DNA of 5,943 nt from Bacteroidales bacterium (GCA_007124575.1 SLEW01000245.1:1-5943), one strand, 5' to 3'; shown: positions 1-5,734, counted from the stretch's first letter. Numbers and translations are program-made. The notes: generated by a model not told the origin, from the letters alone.

Positions 1-945
1 CATGCCAGCATACTTGTTCACCAGGTTAAAAATTTTTTGGATGCCCTTGACCACGAGCACCATGCCAATAATTTCCTGCTGATCATCGTAGATGGGATAT
101 GCGCTAAGGTCATACCGGTCCTGTTTCCCCGGAATGCTGATCTCCGCATCAAGAAAGCTTCCCCCTTTCATAAACCGGCCATATATATCCCTCCAAATCG
201 GTAGCAGTCCGTCGATAGGGGAGTTGATAACTTTTTCTCTTTCGAGGTTGAGCAGGGAGCATGCCCAGGGGTTGATGGTCTTGATGGTGCCATCCAGGTC
301 GATGGTAATAATTCCTGACGACACCGAACTTAGCACCGACTGCAGGTAGTAAAATGTTTCATTGAGCTCTTCACGGGCCTTTTCAGCATGAAGCTGATTT
401 TCAATGGCCCTCACTGCGGCAACTACCAGTCCAAGCGTATGGGGGTGCAGCAGTTCACTGGCGCCCGTAAGGTCAAGAGAGCCTATAATTTCTCCCTGTG
501 TATTTCGGATGGGCGCTGCACTGCATGTCCAGCGGTGATAAGATGTGATGAAATGCTCCTCTGCTGTAACCTGCAAGGGTTTGCCCTCATACAAGGATGT
601 ACCCATTGCATTCGTGCCAATACTCTCTTCCGACATGCTGGCACCAATAACCATATTTAGCTCTTCCGATAAGTCAATGGCCTCAGGGTCTCCCTTTGAT
701 CTCAAAATATAGCCTTCCTGGTCTGTAAGCAGAATAAAGAAACCGGAGTTAGCCACGGCCTCATAAAGGATGTCCATAAAAGGCGCTGCGATGTCAAGCA
801 GGCGGGCATTTTCAGCCAGCTTATCCTTTAAGGCCTTTCCTGCCAATACTTTGGAGGGGAAAACTCTTTCGACTTCCACACCCAGCCTGAGGCTACGCTC
901 ATGTGACCTTGAAATAACCTGCTTTTGATGTGTTTTTATGTTCAT
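1..945 (-). CDS. Sigma-54-dependent transcriptional activator, GAF-PAS N-terminal part (3' truncated by window edge)
   Basis: The reading frame is open for 315 codons from ATG 945-943 to the left edge. An in-frame TAA seven codons upstream makes this the first possible ATG. Residues about 50-185 form a GAF domain of the AcoR/DhaR type, with SEESIGTNAMGTSL at 105-118 followed by HFITSYHRWTCSAAPI and GEIIGSLDLTG at 151-161. Residues about 195-300 form a PAS domain (SSGIITIDLDGTIKTINPWA at 209-228). The visible end, VNKYAGM, matches the linker that precedes the AAA+ sigma-54-interaction domain in this family, so the AAA+ and Fis-type HTH parts should lie beyond base 1. AcoR-type proteins bind enhancer-like sites and drive RNA polymerase-sigma-54 when a small molecule is sensed. 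Here the likely target is the oxidoreductase promoter at 3443-3458, which is inferred from the matching site types. The ligand is unknown. The gene lies downstream of the transporter genes in the same direction and may be co-transcribed with them. Confidence 0.88.
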   Translation of the reverse strand, partial: MNIKTHQKQVISRSHERSLRLGVEVERVFPSKVLAGKALKDKLAENARLLDIAAPFMDILYEAVANSGFFILLTDQEGYILRSKGDPEAIDLSEELNMVIGASMSEESIGTNAMGTSLYEGKPLQVTAEEHFITSYHRWTCSAAPIRNTQGEIIGSLDLTGASELLHPHTLGLVVAAVRAIENQLHAEKAREELNETFYYLQSVLSSVSSGIITIDLDGTIKTINPWACSLLNLEREKVINSPIDGLLPIWRDIYGRFMKGGSFLDAEISIPGKQDRYDLSAYPIYDDQQEIIGMVLVVKGIQKIFNLVNKYAGM

Positions 946-1017
946 GAGTTTATTTTTGCGTTTTTATCTGCTTTGCAGCGTTTTATAGCATTATTGTTTT
1001 ATCCGTCCGGAAAACAG

Positions 1018-1119
1018 CCTCTTTTCACTTTCCACTTTTCCCTTTCCACTTTTCACTTTTCCCTTTTCCCTTTTCACTTTTCCCTTTTCCCTTTTCACTT
1101 TCCTCTTTCCTCTTTCCTC
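1018..1119 (-). repeat. Fourteen in-phase purine heptamers (GNGRAAA) starting inside a stop codon
   Basis: Read on the minus strand from 1119 to 1022 there are 14 consecutive 7-nt units with no phase slip: three GAGGAAA, then GTGAAAA, GGGAAAA and GTGGAAA variants. All fit G-[AGT]-G-[AG]-A-A-A. A partial GAGG follows at 1021-1018. The first unit uses the last two bases of the ATPase TGA stop (1120-1118). Seven is not a multiple of three and the array lies outside any credible gene, so it is not coding. It fills most of the 172-bp gap between the ATPase gene and the regulator gene. Function is unknown. The G/A-rich strand would be present in a read-through mRNA. Confidence 0.9.
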
Positions 1120-2209
1120 AGCTATCCATAAACCTGACAGCCGCGGCCTTAAAACTCAGCCACACCTCTTTACCTGGCTGAAGTTTCATTTTTTCCTGCG
1201 ACTGCCGGCTCACGGCCACCACGAAAGGCACGCCGGTATCGACGACGAGCTCCATGCCTGAGCCTGACAGGTAAGCTTCCCTGATCACTCCCTGCAGTTG
1301 ATTTATAGCCGACGATTCAACAGGGTTTTCCGACACGATGATATCTTCCTGGGGTACCATCACATAACCATGCTTATGTCCATCGCGGCCAATATAATAA
1401 ATGGAAACCATGTCATTCACATATGCAGCATGAAGGCCCTGATCTGCAGAGTACTCCTCCACACGGCAGGGAAAAAGGTTTTTGATACCACTGAAGCGTG
1501 CTACAAACTCGTTACGCGGGTGCCGGAATACCTCTTCGGGATTGCCGTGCTGTATGAGCCGTCCGTTTTCCACTACGGCTACCATGTTTGCCAGGGTAGC
1601 CGCTTCCATAAAATCGTGCGTGACGTGTATGATGGTTTTTCCACTTCGGTGGATATTGCGAAGAACGCTTCTTAGTTCACCCTTGAGCTTTACATCCAGG
1701 TTTGATAAAGGCTCATCGAGCAGCAGCACTTGCGGGTCAGCTGCCAATGTGCGGGCCAATGCCACCCGTTGGGCTTCGCCGCCGGAAAGGGTTCCCGGAA
1801 AGCGATCCAGCAAATGTGTCACTTCCACCAGCCGTGCCAGCTCGTCTACTCTTGCATGCAGCTCATTGCCAGTAAAGGCTCTGCGTCGCATAGGGTAGGC
1901 AATATTTTTATATGCAGTAAGATGCGGGAAGAGCGACAGGTCCTGATAGACCAGGCCAATGCCCCTGCCCTGCACTTTGTCCCTGGTGATGTCTTTCCCG
2001 TTCAACAGGATGCGTCCTTGTGCCGGCTTCACCAGCCCGGCCAAAGCTTCCAGCAACACCGTTTTGCCGGCCCCCGACACGCCCAGCAGGGCCAGGTAGT
2101 CACCCTGCCTGACATCCAGACTGATATCTTCCAGCGCAAAGGAGCGGAACCTGACGCTCAGATTTTGCATTTGCAAAACAGGATGTTCGATAGGGGTACT
2201 GGAATTCAT
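1118..2209 (-). CDS. wtpC: Molybdate/tungstate-type ABC transporter ATP-binding protein
   Basis: This 363-residue ATPase would power oxyanion import through the permease encoded just upstream. It shows a complete nucleotide-binding domain: Walker A GVSGAGKT at 43-50, Q-loop Gln89 in VYQDLSLFPH, signature LSGGE at 141-145, Walker B VLLLDEP at 161-167, D-loop SNLD at 169-172 and H-loop His198. A C-terminal extension (about 245-361) ends in a segment resembling the TOBE/Mop oxyanion-binding fold (INQLQGVIREAYLSGSGMEL onward, 302-361), as in ModC and WtpC. The length matches that family. The start chosen is ATG 2209-2207, the first Met before the ATPase fold, and no Shine-Dalgarno is visible. The gene lies 159 bp after the permease stop. 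The link to tungstate rather than molybdate rests on the adjacent oxidoreductase, not on residues seen here. The best alternative is another CUT1-like ATPase such as a sulfate or putrescine type, which the permease partner makes less likely. Confidence 0.88.
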   Translation of the reverse strand: MNSSTPIEHPVLQMQNLSVRFRSFALEDISLDVRQGDYLALLGVSGAGKTVLLEALAGLVKPAQGRILLNGKDITRDKVQGRGIGLVYQDLSLFPHLTAYKNIAYPMRRRAFTGNELHARVDELARLVEVTHLLDRFPGTLSGGEAQRVALARTLAADPQVLLLDEPLSNLDVKLKGELRSVLRNIHRSGKTIIHVTHDFMEAATLANMVAVVENGRLIQHGNPEEVFRHPRNEFVARFSGIKNLFPCRVEEYSADQGLHAAYVNDMVSIYYIGRDGHKHGYVMVPQEDIIVSENPVESSAINQLQGVIREAYLSGSGMELVVDTGVPFVVAVSRQSQEKMKLQPGKEVWLSFKAAAVRFMDS

Positions 2210-2233
2210 GTGGTTATAATTTTATGTTTCGGT

Positions 2234-2255
2234 ATGACAGGTCAAGCCCTGTCAT
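2234..2255 (-). other. Perfect 8-bp stem-loop before the ATPase gene
   Basis: ATGACAGG (2234-2241) pairs with CCTGTCAT (2248-2255) around a 6-nt loop. In the minus-strand transcript the hairpin lies 24 nt before the ATPase start codon. It has no T-run on either side, so it does not look like an intrinsic terminator. It could protect or process the permease-ATPase mRNA, or it could be a protein-binding palindrome. The sequence alone does not decide. Confidence 0.5.
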
Positions 2256-2277
2256 TGGGTTTCTCTGTTATTCAGCA

Positions 2278-2377
2278 CCTTACAGCCTTCTGCCCTCTTC
2301 CATCCGGCTCCCGGCTTCCAGCTTTCTACCTTCTACCCTACAACCTCTTCCTTCCATCTCTATTCCTTCTACTCTTC
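2278..2377 (-). repeat. Degenerate purine-rich heptamer array at the permease stop codon
   Basis: On the minus strand the stretch 2372-2282 splits into 13 consecutive 7-nt units that are G/A-rich but variable, for example GTAGAAG, GATGGAA, GGTAGAA twice in a row, then AGCTGGA, AGCCGGG and AGCCGGA. The permease TAG stop (2371-2369) lies inside the first unit. The array occupies about half of the 159-bp gap before the ATPase gene. It is more degenerate than the array at 1018-1119 but has the same 7-nt period, strand bias and position relative to a stop codon. Confidence 0.7.
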
Positions 2378-3166
2378 CGAATGCCTCGACGCCACCTGCT
2401 TTCCTGCCAGCAGTCGCATCAGCACAAAAACGATCAGGCACACAATCACAAAGACAGCTGCCACGGGCCGCGCATAAGCCAGACCGAAAGAAGCAAAGCG
2501 TTCCCATATGAGTACCGGAGTGACCATGGGGTGGTATGCAATGATCACTACGGCTCCGAACTCGCTGAGTCCCCGTGCCCACATCATAGTGAGGCCAGTA
2601 AGCACGTGCCTGCGAGCCAGGGGAAGTGAGATGGTAAAAAAGACCCTCCACGGGGAAGCACCCAGGTTCAAGGCAGCCTTCTCGAGCTTTTCGGGCACCG
2701 CTTCAAAGCCATCCCGGGCAGCGTTTATCAGGAAGGGAATGCTGACAAAGGCCATAGCCACCACAATGCCGGCCATCCCACCTACAAAAGGAATGCCTGC
2801 AGCCTCTCCTGCCTGCCCCACCCAGGTACCGCGGCTAATTACCCCTAAAAGGGCAATGCCAGCAGCTGAATGGGGAATTACCACGGGGAGGTCTACAAGC
2901 CCATTTACCAATCCCTTTCCCGGAAACTGTTTCCTGGCCAGCACATAGGCCAAAGGGATTGCTGCCATGCCAAAGATAATCACACCCATCAGCGAGCTTA
3001 AAAGCGTAAGCCGCATACTTCTGAGGACCTCCTCATCAGCCAGTGTCTCTGCATACTGAGCGCCGGTTGTCTGCAAAAACATTCCGGCAAGCGGCGCTAC
3101 AATAAAAAGCAGTATCAATCCACTGAGAAATAAAAAAAGAAGACTTGTTTTCCAGTTATGCAGCAT
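2369..3166 (-). CDS. wtpB: Molybdate/tungstate-type ABC transporter permease
   Basis: This 265-residue inner-membrane protein would form the channel of an oxyanion importer. Hydrophobic segments lie at about 8-31, 53-77, 91-110, 126-150, 188-210 and 233-255. The cytoplasmic EAA loop is clear at 155-182 (EKAALNLGASPWRVFFTISLP) and is where the ATPase docks. The stretch ARGLSEFGAVVIIAYHPMVT at 197-216 is characteristic of the ModB/WtpB branch. The length is usual for that branch. The start is ATG 3166-3164, directly before the first membrane segment. It is the first gene on the minus side of the divergent control region and is followed by its ATPase. No gene for a periplasmic binding protein (ModA, WtpA or TupA) is adjacent, although one would be needed. 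Specificity for tungstate is inferred from the neighbouring oxidoreductase. Confidence 0.88.
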   Translation of the reverse strand: MLHNWKTSLLFLFLSGLILLFIVAPLAGMFLQTTGAQYAETLADEEVLRSMRLTLLSSLMGVIIFGMAAIPLAYVLARKQFPGKGLVNGLVDLPVVIPHSAAGIALLGVISRGTWVGQAGEAAGIPFVGGMAGIVVAMAFVSIPFLINAARDGFEAVPEKLEKAALNLGASPWRVFFTISLPLARRHVLTGLTMMWARGLSEFGAVVIIAYHPMVTPVLIWERFASFGLAYARPVAAVFVIVCLIVFVLMRLLAGKQVASRHSEE

Positions 3167-3300
3167 ATCAGCCTGTTTTAGTTTATCGCGCTAAGCTCCC
3201 GGAATACGAAATATATCTATTGTCAAAGCCACGACCTCTTAAACCCAATAAACAAAACCTAATTTATATTAAGTCTGAATATATTCTTAACAGTTTAGCT

Positions 3301-3333
3301 GTTCTTTTTTTGAACATCGTTCACTTTTCGAAC
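3301..3333. promoter_or_regulatory. Two tandem GTTC-N7-GAAC palindromes, likely enhancer sites of the sigma-54 activator
   Basis: Half-sites are GTTC 3301-3304, GAAC 3312-3315, GTTC 3319-3322 and GAAC 3330-3333. The first palindrome extends by one pair to TGTTC-N7-GAACA (3300-3316), with seven T residues as its spacer. The two centres (3308 and 3326) are 18 bp apart and lie about 161 and 143 bp upstream of the start predicted from the sigma-54 promoter. That distance is normal for enhancer-binding proteins. The binding protein is inferred to be the activator encoded at 945-1, but its DNA-binding domain is outside the window. Confidence 0.65.
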
Positions 3334-3334
3334 A

Positions 3335-3366
3335 CAAACATAGGATGTTTTTGTCAAGTTTCCAAA
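3335..3366 (-). promoter_or_regulatory. Possible Bacteroidota housekeeping promoter for the permease-ATPase genes
   Basis: Read on the minus strand there is TTTG (3366-3363), 20 nt, then TATGTTTG (3342-3335). This fits the Bacteroidota pattern TTTG / TAnnTTTG. Transcription would start near 3329, inside the second palindrome, and leave a leader of about 163 nt. The region is AT-rich, so a chance match is possible. Confidence 0.4.
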
Positions 3367-3442
3367 CAAAAAATTTTATGCCAGCGAAGGATTATTTGCC
3401 CTAAGCAATATTACATACTTATTATCAAGATGTTATTCGTTT

Positions 3443-3458
3443 TGGCAAACCTCTTGCT
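3443..3458 (+). promoter_or_regulatory. Sigma-54 (-24/-12) promoter of the oxidoreductase gene
   Basis: TGGCA (3443-3447), six bases, then TTGCT (3454-3458) gives the exact 16-nt layout of the sigma-54 consensus TGGCAC-N5-TTGCW, including the invariant GG and GC ten bases apart. Transcription would begin near 3469, leaving a leader of about 50 nt before the ATG at 3519. No TAnnTTTG box was found in front of this gene, so this is the best promoter candidate. A sigma-54 activator gene in the same window supports it. Confidence 0.72.
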
Positions 3459-3518
3459 GTTAATTAAAAAACAGCCACGTAGATTTTAATATTTTATTAT
3501 TCACAAAAAACGAATAAC

Positions 3519-5315
3519 ATGAACGGATACGCAGGAAAAATTTTACGGATTAATCTTAGTGATCACACCTACAAGACGGAAAACCTCGATCACGAGAAGG
3601 CCCTTAAGTACATTGGGGGCCGTGGACTTGGGTCCAGGATCATGGCCGAAGAGGTACCTCCCACCGTGGATGCCTTTGACCCTAAAAACAAGGTCATCAT
3701 CGCCACCGGGCCACTTACCGGCACACCTGCCCCGGCAGGCGGGCGCTACATGGTGGTTACCAAATCTCCTCTGACAGGCACCATCGCATCCTCAAACTCA
3801 GGTGGCTACTGGGGGTCAGAACTAAAGTTTGCAGGCTACGATCTGCTTATTCTGGAAGGCAAATCACCCAAACCGGTTAACATCTTTATTGAAGATGACA
3901 AAATAGCGTTTAAAGATGCCGGCCATGTGTGGGGCAAGATAGTCAGTGAAACCACCAGCATCCTTGCTGAAGAGGCTCCCGACAAGGCAAAGATCCTTTG
4001 CATTGGTCCCGCCGGAGAGAACCTTTCGAAGATCTCGGCGGTGATGAACGACATCAACAGGGCTGCCGGTCGCTCGGGTGTTGGTGCCGTGGTAGGATCC
4101 AAAAACCTGAAAGCCATCGTGGTAAAAGGCTCATCCAGGCCTAAAATTGCCGACAGCGAAAAGCTGAAGGAAGTGGTAAAAGAGTCACGTGGCAAGATCA
4201 AAGACAACGGCGTTACCGGACAGGGTCTTCCCACCTATGGTACAGCCGTACTTGTAAACATCATTAACGAGGGCGGTGTTTTCCCCACCAACAACTTCCA
4301 GACCACCTATTTCGACAAGGCAGAAAATATCAGCGGTGAGCACCTGGCAGAAAATTTCCTGGTAAAACGTGAGTCATGCTTTGCCTGCCCTATTGCCTGC
4401 GGACGTTATGCCAAGGCGGATGAGATCGAGGGTGGCGGCCCCGAATACGAGACCATCTGGGCCTTTGGTGCTGCCTGTGGCATAGACGACATGAAATCCG
4501 TTATCAAAGCCAACTACTGGTGCAACGAGATGGGGCTGGACACCATTTCCGCGGGTGTGACCATCGCCGCCGCCATGGAGCTCTATCAGCGCGGCAAGAT
4601 CACCGACGAGGAAATTGATGAAGGGCTCAGCTTAAAGTGGGGTGCTGCCGACAGCCTTGTAAGCTGGGTAAAGAAGATGGGCCGCCGCGAAGGTACCATC
4701 GGCGATAAGATGGCCGAAGGCTCCTACCGCATGGCTGAACATTATGGCATGCCTGAAGTATCGATGGCAGTGAAGAAACAGGAGCTTCCCGCTTACGACC
4801 CAAGAGGTATCCGTGGCCAGGGCCTGCAGTATGCCACCTCCAACCGGGGTGGCTGCCACGTGCGTGGTTACATGATATCGCCCGAAATCCTCGGACTGCC
4901 CCAGAAACTCGACCGCTTTGCCATAGACGGAAAGGCCGAATGGGTCAAGATATTCCAGGACCTCACCGCCTATATCGACAGCGCAGGCCTGTGCCTGTTC
5001 ACCTCGTTCGCCATCGACGCCGAAGGCTATGCTAAACTTACAAATGCTGTATTGGGCACGGACTTCACGCAGGAAGACCTTCTGGAGGCGGGCGACCGGA
5101 TCTGGAACCTGGAACGCGACTACAACCTTAAGGCCGGCATCGACCCATCTCAGGACACCCTGCCCAGGCGCCTGCTCAATGACCCCATACCAGACGGGCC
5201 ATCGAAAGGCAATGTGACACGCCTGGAAGAGATGCTTCCCAAATATTATGAGATCAGAGGCTGGACAGAAAAAGGAATTCCAAAACCGGAAACCCTTGAG
5301 AAGCTCAGTGTGTAA
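3519..5315 (+). CDS. aor: Tungsten-pterin aldehyde:ferredoxin oxidoreductase
   Basis: This cytoplasmic, oxygen-sensitive enzyme family interconverts aldehydes and carboxylic acids using ferredoxin, a bis-tungstopterin site and one [4Fe-4S] cluster. The 598 residues are close to the 605 of the Pyrococcus furiosus enzyme. The N-terminal beta-rich domain begins NGYAGKILRINL and contains GGRGLGSR (33-40) and SNSGGYWG (92-99). Cluster ligands are Cys287, Cys290 and Cys294 (CFACPIAC) plus Cys492 in DSAGLC (487-492), which is also a pterin-contacting motif. The partner motif appears as GLD at 339-341. PEYET (308-312) and GGCHVRG (444-450, His447) match the regions that hold the catalytic Glu and His of the archaeal enzyme. 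No domain is missing and there is no frameshift. The start is ATG 3519, since homologues begin with the same MNGYxGK-like sequence. It lies behind a sigma-54 promoter, diverges from the oxyanion transporter, and is followed by a sulfur carrier. The aldehyde used cannot be told from sequence. Confidence 0.95.
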   Translation: MNGYAGKILRINLSDHTYKTENLDHEKALKYIGGRGLGSRIMAEEVPPTVDAFDPKNKVIIATGPLTGTPAPAGGRYMVVTKSPLTGTIASSNSGGYWGSELKFAGYDLLILEGKSPKPVNIFIEDDKIAFKDAGHVWGKIVSETTSILAEEAPDKAKILCIGPAGENLSKISAVMNDINRAAGRSGVGAVVGSKNLKAIVVKGSSRPKIADSEKLKEVVKESRGKIKDNGVTGQGLPTYGTAVLVNIINEGGVFPTNNFQTTYFDKAENISGEHLAENFLVKRESCFACPIACGRYAKADEIEGGGPEYETIWAFGAACGIDDMKSVIKANYWCNEMGLDTISAGVTIAAAMELYQRGKITDEEIDEGLSLKWGAADSLVSWVKKMGRREGTIGDKMAEGSYRMAEHYGMPEVSMAVKKQELPAYDPRGIRGQGLQYATSNRGGCHVRGYMISPEILGLPQKLDRFAIDGKAEWVKIFQDLTAYIDSAGLCLFTSFAIDAEGYAKLTNAVLGTDFTQEDLLEAGDRIWNLERDYNLKAGIDPSQDTLPRRLLNDPIPDGPSKGNVTRLEEMLPKYYEIRGWTEKGIPKPETLEKLSV

Positions 5316-5330
5316 TACTAACACCTTACT

Positions 5331-5348
5331 GGGCTGAAACCACAGCCC
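5331..5348 (+). other. Small 6-bp hairpin after the oxidoreductase gene
   Basis: GGGCTG (5331-5336) pairs with CAGCCC (5343-5348) around a 6-nt loop, 15 nt after the TAA stop. It precedes the stronger stem-loop at 5359-5400 and may help protect the mRNA 3' end. It is not followed by a T-run. Confidence 0.35.
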
Positions 5349-5358
5349 TGCCCTGCAA

Positions 5359-5409
5359 AGACTGTCTCCCACAACCCGTCTCGGGTGGCGGAGACAGTCT
5401 CTTCTTTCT
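5359..5409 (+). terminator. Terminator-like long stem-loop between the oxidoreductase and sulfur-carrier genes
   Basis: AGACTGTCTCC (5359-5369) is perfectly complementary to GGAGACAGTCT (5390-5400). Inside this 11-bp stem a second stem, ACCCG (5374-5378) with CGGGT (5382-5386), closes a 3-nt loop. The pyrimidine tail CTTCTTTCT follows at 5401-5409. It looks like a rho-independent terminator for the oxidoreductase transcript, although the tail is not a pure T-run. A partial terminator or processing site is also possible, since the sulfur-carrier gene follows in the same direction. Confidence 0.7.
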
Positions 5410-5445
5410 ACAAGTGTATCATATCCAAACATCAACGCTTGTCCC

Positions 5446-5670
5446 ATGGAAATAAAAGTAAGATTATTTGCGACCCTGAGGGAAAACAGAGGGAAAGAAT
5501 TAATGCTGACCTTGCCTGAAAAAGCAACTCCTGCCGATGTGATCAACGAGCTGGATATCCCCAAAGCAGATGTCGCCATACTGTTGGTAAATGGCAGGGA
5601 TGGTGACTTTAACCAGGAGCTGAATGAAGGTGACGTGGTATCCATTTTCCCACCTGTGGGAGGAGGGTAA
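5446..5670 (+). CDS. moaD: MoaD/ThiS-like sulfur carrier protein
   Basis: This 74-residue ubiquitin-like beta-grasp protein carries sulfur as a C-terminal thiocarboxylate. MoaD proteins deliver it to cyclic pyranopterin monophosphate to make the dithiolene of molybdopterin, the ligand needed by the upstream enzyme. It starts MEIKVRLFATLRE, has the central LLVNGRDGD turn (46-54) and the conserved NEGDVVSIFPPVGGG end (60-74). Length and the FPP-V-GG tail are typical of MoaD, but there are three final glycines where Escherichia coli MoaD ends in two. ATG 5446 gives the normal N-terminus. It lies 130 bp after the oxidoreductase, beyond a terminator-like hairpin, and before an E1-like gene. No TAnnTTTG box was found directly upstream, so it may depend on read-through. 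No MoaE is present here, so the carrier could also serve another sulfur-transfer step. Confidence 0.88.
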   Translation: MEIKVRLFATLRENRGKELMLTLPEKATPADVINELDIPKADVAILLVNGRDGDFNQELNEGDVVSIFPPVGGG

Positions 5671-5730
5671 TGGGTTATAAGGTTTAAGGTTTCGGGTTAC
5701 AGGGTTACTGGGTTAAGGAGTTGTCAGGTT
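5671..5730 (+). repeat. Degenerate GGTT-ending 7-8-nt repeats after the sulfur-carrier gene
   Basis: Directly after the TAA stop (5668-5670) come about eight units that mostly end in GGTT: TGGGTT, ATAAGGTT, TAAGGTT, TCGGGTT, ACAGGGTT, ACTGGGTT, AAGGAGTT and GTCAGGTT. The unit length alternates between 7 and 8. The stretch is G/T-rich on the coding strand and noncoding. It resembles telomere repeats superficially, but it is short, degenerate and internal. Confidence 0.65.
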
Positions 5731-5734
5731 ATGC

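Larger units (their letters stand above)
3167..3518. promoter_or_regulatory. Divergent control region between the transporter and oxidoreductase genes
   Basis: This 352-bp stretch is clearly richer in A and T than the flanking genes and shows no credible gene. From left to right it holds a possible long leader for the permease mRNA (3167 to about 3329), an imperfectly placed inverted repeat AACAG-N5-CTGTT (3289-3303), two GTTC-N7-GAAC palindromes (3301-3333), a possible minus-strand housekeeping promoter (3335-3366), and a sigma-54 promoter facing the oxidoreductase (3443-3458). No molybdenum/tungsten-cofactor riboswitch fold was recognised by eye. Confidence 0.75.

Noticed and set aside
1018..1119. 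CRISPR array
   Set aside because: Units are 7 nt with no spacers and there are no cas genes. It is a simple tandem array.
925..1131. A 68-codon plus-strand open frame with repeated Phe-His-Phe-Ser motifs
   Set aside because: The protein repetition simply reflects the noncoding heptamer array read in one frame.
1730..2629. A 299-codon open frame on the plus strand
   Set aside because: It is antisense to the ATPase and permease and crosses a stop-anchored repeat tract. The translation is rich in His, Gln and Ser with no recognisable domain.
3167..3330. A molybdenum/tungsten-cofactor riboswitch in the possible permease leader
   Set aside because: No extended set of paired helices or the conserved core of that RNA was recognised. 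The segment is AT-rich and mostly unstructured by eye.
3145..3489. A 114-codon plus-strand open frame in the divergent region
   Set aside because: It covers the predicted sigma-54 promoter and enhancer sites, has AT-driven composition (Ile, Leu, Lys, Asn), and resembles no known protein.
3836..4234. A 132-codon minus-strand open frame inside the oxidoreductase gene
   Set aside because: It is antisense to a conserved region of the enzyme and shows no domain features.
4632..5645. A 337-codon open frame on the minus strand across the oxidoreductase and sulfur-carrier genes
   Set aside because: It is antisense to two well-recognised proteins, runs through the terminator hairpin, and its translation shows no family features. 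It is an open frame caused by codon bias of the real genes.
5671..5730. Telomere-like GGGTTA repeats
   Set aside because: The tract is short, degenerate and between two co-directional genes, with mixed 7- and 8-nt units. It fits the other stop-anchored tracts better than a chromosome end.
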